Below the pieces are notes generated by a model that did not search any database, was not told the origin of the DNA, and was given only the letters and a program-made list of their open reading frames with translations. From Clarkia xantiana subsp. parviflora (taxonomy: Eukaryota > Streptophyta > Magnoliopsida > Myrtales > Onagraceae): a DNA stretch of 64,000 nt. Shown here one piece after another: positions 59,501 to 64,000 of the stretch. The stretch's first letter is position 1; each line of letters begins with the position of its first letter. Where the stretch lies: assembly GCA_036873135.1 (NCBI GenBank), contig JAPTYO010000034.1:310001-374000 (forward strand), read 5' to 3'. The translations under genes and the position numbers were made by a program.

Positions 59501-60405
59501 AATTTCTCATACTAACCATCACGAAAAATGTGAAGTTTTGAGTCTGAAATGAAAAGTACTTTAAACCATTCCATGGTCATATACGATGAGTAATAGTGCA
59601 AATAAAACTGATTTCATAAAAAACAGAGGTCCGAGTGAGGTTATATTGAAAAAATGAAAAAATTGGCCGAAACTGAAGAATTTCGCATACTAACCATCAC
59701 GGAAAATGTGAAGTTTTGAGTCCGAAATGAGAAGTACTTTAAACCATTCCACGGTCATATACGATGATTAAGAGTGCAAATAAAACTGATTTCATAAAAA
59801 CAGAGGTCCGAAAAGAGGTTATATTAAAAAATAATAAAATTGGCTGAATCTGAAGAATTTCGCATACTAACCATCACAGAAATATTGTGAAGCTTTGAGT
59901 CCGAAATGAGAAGTACTTTAAACCATTCCATGGTCATATACGATGAGTAATAGTGCAAATAAAACTGATTTCACAAAAAACAGATGTCCGAGTGAGGTTA
60001 TATTGAAAAAATGAAAAAATGGCTGAAACTGATGAATTTCGCATACTAACAATCACGGAAAATGTGAAGTTTTGAGTCCGAAATGAGAAGTACTTTAAAC
60101 CATTCCATTGTCATATAGGATGAGTAATAGTGCAAATAAAACTGATTTCATAAAAAACAGAGGTCCGAGTGAGGTTATACTAAAAAATGAAAAATTGGCC
60201 GAAACTTAAGTATTTCGCAGACTAACCATCACGGAAATATTGTGAAGCTTTGAGTCCGAAATGAGAAGTACTTTAAATCATTCCACGGTCATATACGATG
60301 AGTAACAGTGCAAATAAAACTTATTTCATAAAAAACAGAGGTCCGAGTGAGGTTATATTGAAAAAAATGAGAAATTGGCCAAACTGAAGAATTTCGCTTA
60401 CTTAC
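38511..60405 (+). repeat. ~178-bp satellite, main array (about 120 monomers)
   Basis: Tandem monomers of about 178-182 bp, AT-rich, with landmarks TTGGCCGAAACTGAAGAATT, CATACTAACCATCACGG and GAGTCCGAAATGAGAAGTAC. Three subtypes differ in one segment: AAAATGTGAAGTTTTGAG, AAAACGTGATGCTTTGAT and AAATATTGTGAAGCTTTGAG. Blocks of monomers are repeated at larger spacing (for example 49291 to 50898, 1607 bp; 43371 to 48693, 5322 bp; 47522 to 57618, 10096 bp). There is no gene. The array is cut at its right end by element C. A monomer near 178 bp is in the usual range of plant centromeric or heterochromatic satellites, but this does not prove location. Confidence 0.95.
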
Positions 60406-60534
60406 TGATGGATAAATGTCCAATTCGGGTTCGTATTTATGCTTCGGGCCTTGCAAACGCGTCAAAAATTACATCTCGTCTCGGAAAAGCGTCTCCCAAG
60501 GGTCAAAACGGTCCGGAAACGTATTTACGCGTTT

Positions 60535-60855
60535 CCGGACCGGACATCCGGATTGCGGTGCAATCCGGAGGTCCGGATTGCAGCAACCCGGACGTCCGGG
60601 TTGCAGCAACCCGGACGTCCGGGTTGCAGCAACCCGGACGTCCGGGTTGCAAGCAATCCGGACGTCCGGATTGCTTGCAATCCGGACCTCCGGATTGCTT
60701 GCAATCCGGACCTCCGGATAGCATGCAATTCGGAGGTCCGGATTGAGCAATCCGGACCTCCGGATTGTGCAATCCGGATTTCCGGATTGCGCAATCCGGA
60801 GGTCCGGATCGCACGGCAATCCGGACCTCGCCGAATTTTCCAATTTCGGCGAGGT
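60535..60855. repeat. Palindrome array in the element C LTR
   Basis: About ten palindromes of the form GCAACCCGGACGTCCGGG plus TTGC, with variants centred on GGTCC, GACCTC and TTTCC. The array opens long reading frames on both strands; these are artefacts of the repeat. Confidence 0.93.
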
Positions 60856-61177
60856 CCGGGTTGCGCCACGGGTATTGTGCGATTGTCGTATCCGTGATTA
60901 CCGTGTCCGCGATCGCCGTTACGTGTAGAGAAGTCAAGCTCATGTATTACCAATATGGACAACGGTTCCCGCTTGTTTTCTTGGACCGTCGTCAAACCGC
61001 TATAAAACCGGGTCCGGTCTCAAGGAAGCCTATAAATAGGAGACCTTGGCCACCCATTTTCACACACTCTCATTTGCCCAACTTTGGTATTTTGAGCTCT
61101 GACTTCTCTCTAGAATTCTCTCTCTCTAGAAATTACCCTTTTGCCACTATAGTAACTTAGGCATCGGAGAGGGCTCC

Positions 61178-61207
61178 GCTAGCACCACCCCCCCTCTCCG
61201 TGCTAGC
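61178..61207 (+). other. Conserved LTR stem-loop, element C
   Basis: GCTAGCAC (61178-61185) pairs perfectly with GTGCTAGC (61200-61207) around the loop CACCCCCCCTCTCC. It lies about 140 bases after the TATA box and is preceded by ACTTAGGCATCGGAGAGGG, also found in element B. Confidence 0.75.
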
Positions 61208-61244
61208 ATTGGTCCTTAGCGCAGGATCCGACGCTCGAGACACA

Positions 61245-61380
61245 CAACCTCGCCGAGTCACAACCTTGCCGGTCACAACCTTGCCGGGTCACAACCTCGC
61301 CGAGTCACAACCTTGCCGGGTCACAACCTTGCCGGGTCACAACCTTGCCGGGTCACAACCTTGCCGGGTCACAACCTCCG
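61245..61380. repeat. 16-bp tandem repeats in U5 of element C
   Basis: CACAACCTTGCCGGGT and close variants repeat about eight times directly upstream of the primer-binding site. An ORF reads through but shows only the repeat. Confidence 0.9.
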
Positions 61381-61446
61381 TCGGAAGGGTCACACCCGCA
61401 CAACCACAGACGCGTCCTCGTGACCTCGTTCGTCCCGGACGCAACA

Positions 61447-61463
61447 TTGGCGCCGTCTCCGCG
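61447..61463 (+). other. Primer-binding site of element C
   Basis: TTGGCGCCGTCTCCGCG starts immediately after the LTR. The first 12 bases match elements A and B. Confidence 0.7.
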
Positions 61464-61496
61464 ATTCGAACAAAAAGCTACAGTACCACAGGAATC

Positions 61497-61955
61497 ATGG
61501 CGGGTGATCACAACCCTCCCGAAGAGGTGAAAAAACCCAAGGAAAGGGCCCAGACATCCCAGGAACTCCCCGACGAACAAAAGAACAGGATGCCAAGCTC
61601 CAGCTGGGAGCCAGTCAAGACCCTCCCGCATCCCAAGAGCTACTTCCGTAGCCTCATCCATACCGATTGCCAATGTGCCGCAGAACGAGCAAAGAACGGG
61701 AACAACCCGATGCCCACCATTACTCCAGCAATGATGGCTGCGCTGGAAGAGTTACTCGCACTCCGCGAGTCTCTAAAGAACCAAGGATATGCGGCTCAGC
61801 CACCTCCATCCAACCAAGGAGCCTTCCAGTACAAAGGTGTCAACCTGTTACCTCCTTTGCCTCCAGTCAACGAACAAGCTGAGATGATAGGGACAATGTC
61901 TCGAGTCATAAGTCATCAAGACACACTGCACCAGAGAAAAAGGGGCAATGCATGA
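61497..61955 (+). pseudogene. Element C gag, N-terminal frame
   Basis: An ATG 34 bp after the primer-binding site opens a 152-residue frame (MAGDHNPPEEVKKPKERA at the start). It carries TPAMMAALEELLALRESL, the motif shared with elements A and B, then Pro/Gln-rich sequence. It ends at TGA (61953-61955), while the next gag frame starts at 61952 with an ATGA overlap. Whether this is a natural frameshift site or damage is unclear; damage is more likely because another frameshift follows. Confidence 0.65.
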
Positions 61956-62917
61956 AAGATACCTTCCAGTACAAGCAGCCAAAGCGACCTTTTCAAGGAG
62001 GTTTCGAGAGGCCAAACGAAGTAAACATCGCCGACCACATTCCTTTGAATGCCCCACCATCTGTAATTTTGAGAGAAATGAAGGACTCAAATATATGGAA
62101 GGAGCCAAACAACTTTAGGAAAGGCCAATTGGGAAAAGACAAGGACAAGTGGTGTGAAAACCATGAGGTCTTCGGTCACGAAACCGATAACTGCGTCAGT
62201 CTACGCTTCCGAACCAACAACATCATCCTTAAGGGCGAATTGAAGCAATTCATTGATCAAGGCGACAGCCCTTCAGAGAGGACTCAAGCAGAGTCATCCA
62301 AAGTACACAAGGAAGATCCTTCCAGGAGGACAAGCCAAGACGATGCCGACATCTGTCACAAGGACGGACCGAAAAAACTTGCTAGTAGCGACGACATCCC
62401 AATCACAGGATTGACAACAAGAACCCTGAAGGCAATAATTGAAAAAGAGATACACATCTCCGGGGAAAATAGGCAACCGCGCCAGAAGAAGCCATTCCAG
62501 TCAGATGCCAAAAGGCTCAAAGATACCAATCTCGCCATATATGTTCCTCTGAACACACCATTATCTGTCATCCTAAGAGAAATGAAGGAGACCAAGCTGT
62601 GGAAAAAACCCTTTAATTTCCGCAATGGCCCATTGGGAAAAGATAAAAGCAAATGGTGCGAGAATCACGAAGTGTGTGGCCATGAGACAGATGGCTGTGT
62701 CAGCTTAAGATCTCATGTAAACAACTTGATCTCAAAAGGAAAAATGAGGAAGTATATCGACCATGGCAATAAGCATCAAATGAGCCTCGTGTCAAGTCTT
62801 CAGAAAAAGGCAAAGGAAAAGAAATGGTGGACGATAATCCACCTATCGCCAAACGCCAGAAAAGCAACGTCACTTATGAAACCAATGGGGATAAGTTGTA
62901 CAATCTTTGGAGTATGA
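61952..62917 (+). pseudogene. Element C gag, duplicated zinc-knuckle frame
   Basis: A 321-residue frame with two copies of one ~90-residue module (residues about 12-102 and 180-271). Each has PLN.P.SVILREMK, W/F-rich linker, then KWCENHEV.GHETD.CVSLR, a C-x2-H-x4-H-x4-C knuckle (C68/H71/H76/C81 and C236/H239/H244/C249). Tat-lineage gag proteins carry such a C..H....GH.T..C motif near their C-terminus, normally once. The knuckle would bind the element's RNA in the capsid particle. The frame shifts again near 62840 and coding-like sequence continues to 63093 in another frame (NLWSMTAEEANLKLPESK), so the protein is broken. Confidence 0.75.
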
Positions 62918-63093
62918 CTGCAGAAGAAGCAAATCTCAAACTCCCAGAAAGTAAACTTCACCGTCCACTCGGGCCAACAACTGCCTTCCTTGACAAAGAT
63001 GTTGAAGAACAACACAATCAAAGTAAAACTTGGGGGCATGACATCAACTTTTGTCCATCCCCAAAAGAGGAATTGAAGAGCTCAACACGCTAG

Positions 63094-64000
63094 ATGCATT
63101 GAGAAACTATGTGGCACGTGGCAGAGTCAACTAGCCAACAAATCACCTACGGGGACGTCAAACACATCACCAATCCCTTTATTTTCCTTATCTCCTTTTC
63201 GCATATCTATGTTAAATCTTTTAAAGATTAAGTACAACTCATGCTTATTAGACTCAGTAGTTTTCAAAAAAGTGATCACTAGACGCTTTCTTGTAATCCG
63301 TCGTATGAACTCTAAATATCTAATAAAGGATAAATCTACTTTCGTAGGTACATTATTATGACGCATATTACCTTGGAATAACGCCAAGTAACAACTACAC
63401 ACATATTCCTCGCGTCAACAACACAAAAGTCTCAAGCATTTTATACGCGCAAGACTAAAAATCATGTCGCAATAATAAAACAAGCCGGGGGCAGTACACA
63501 AGGACAGGTCATGCACTATTAGAAGTCAAAACAATATAAACAATCAGGAAACAGCGATACAAGCAACTTCGGGGGCACCAAGCTGACAAGTGCTCGGCAA
63601 TTCTACCTAACATATGCTTACCATAATCTACACTCATCATGTCCGCCATCAGGGAAGTTTCCTACACAAACAAGGAATCCTCGTATCAAATTCCTTTACT
63701 TCATTTATATATGCATGACTAAAAAGAAAATTTCATGACTTCATACTTTTCCAAAACTTATAAAAATTGCGACTATCTAACAAAAGCAACTCTACTCGTA
63801 GGTACATGTTACACTACGATTACTACTCAGGAATGATGACAAGTAGTAACCTATGCACAAAAATCTACTTCAAAAATACAAGCTAAGCATTGTGTGCAAG
63901 GAGGGAATTATGGTATACAACACCAAGACCCATTATTAAAACGACGACTATTCAGGGCGTCAACTACAAGCAATGTCTCGGATTAACACCAAGACCTATT
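63094..64000. other. Element C interior, non-coding
   Basis: AT-rich DNA without pol motifs. TACTTTCGTAGGTACAT (63337) and TACTCGTAGGTACATGTT (63792) suggest a diverged ~457-bp repeat. ACACCAAGACC appears at 63920 and 63987. GGGGGCA motifs like a polypurine tract appear at about 63032, 63487 and 63572. No gene is recognised. Confidence 0.5.

Larger units (their letters stand above)
60406..61446 (+). repeat. Element C 5' LTR
   Basis: Starts TGATGGAT and ends GGACGCAACA. Order inside: palindrome array (60535-60855), TATAAATA (61031-61038), stem-loop (61178-61207), 16-bp tandem repeats (61245-61380). Confidence 0.85.
60406..64000 (+). mobile_element. Element C: Tat-like LTR retrotransposon, 5' part
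   Basis: Begins TGATGGATAAATGTCC inside a satellite monomer. It has a 1041-bp LTR, primer-binding site, gag with zinc knuckles of the Tat type, and non-coding interior to the window end. No protease, reverse transcriptase or integrase is seen within the 2.5 kb after the LTR. The right LTR must lie beyond the window. The preceding CTTAC (60401-60405) is the candidate target duplication. Confidence 0.85.

Noticed and set aside
36700..60400. Many 60-70 codon ORFs, all with MHSYSSYMTVEW-like starts
   Set aside because: They are readings of the satellite monomer in one frame and follow its period; they have no start context, no gene structure and no family.
38511..60405. CENP-B box in the satellite
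   Set aside because: TTCG-containing segments were compared with the NTTCGNNNNANNCGGGN pattern; none fits, so no box is claimed.
60375..60995. Overlapping ORFs of 100-156 codons on both strands
   Set aside because: They arise from the palindromic CCGGACGTCCGG repeats, which keep several frames open; the protein is only a repeat of CNPDVR-like units.

Overview
This window is plant nuclear DNA. The evidence is spliced genes with GT-AG introns, an intact mitochondrial-type HSP70, a tandem family of PR-10/Bet v 1-like genes, Tat-type Ty3/gypsy LTR retrotransposons, hAT and Mutator-like MITEs, Helitrons, and a 22-24 kb satellite array. A dicot is likely from the PR-10 sequences, but I cannot name the species. 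All calls come from reading the sequence; no database search was run.

Layout. (1) 1-5.4 kb: a six-exon minus-strand mitochondrial HSP70 gene (677 aa). It is flanked by two opposed hAT MITEs with perfect 8-bp target duplications, and one intron carries a Mutator-like MITE. (2) 5.9-14.6 kb: three tandem PR-10 genes, each in a duplicated block with its own promoter, (TA)n and (ATT)n tracts and 3' flank. A 650-bp GC-rich-ended hAT element lies between blocks 1 and 2. (3) 14.77-22.97 kb: a complete non-autonomous LTR retrotransposon (element A, minus strand, apparently identical 1223-bp LTRs, TSD ACCGG). It sits inside a cytosolic-HSP70 pseudogene fragment. It has a gag remnant, no visible pol, and an intron-containing coding remnant on the opposite strand. 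(4) 23.4-36.5 kb: two more intact PR-10 genes, one broken PR-10 gene whose intron holds a truncated LTR element (B) and whose 3' UTR holds a Helitron, and an orphan PR-10 second exon. A second, Helitron-like element at 27.7-30.2 kb encloses a decayed HSP70-14/15 (HSP110-type) pseudogene. (5) 36.55-60.4 kb: a ~178-bp satellite with an orientation switch near 38.51 kb, several monomer subtypes and kilobase-scale repeats of monomer blocks. (6) 60.4-64 kb: the 5' part of a third Tat-like element (C), inserted in the satellite, with a broken gag carrying a duplicated zinc-knuckle module.

Most interesting signals. The three different LTR families A, B and C share one architecture: ends beginning TGATGGAT, a GC-rich array of perfect palindromes whose sequence differs in each family, a TATA box, and a downstream stem-loop. 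That stem-loop keeps its C-rich loop while its stem bases change in a compensatory way. Other points are an acceptor-site deletion in PR-10 copy 6 that may redirect splicing to the orphan exon 2, three different HSP70-superfamily sequences in 30 kb, and the satellite's orientation switch and higher-order structure.

The genes do not form an operon-like unit. The HSP70 works in mitochondrial protein import and folding. The PR-10 proteins are small cytosolic ligand-binding or defence-related proteins. The rest is repeat biology.
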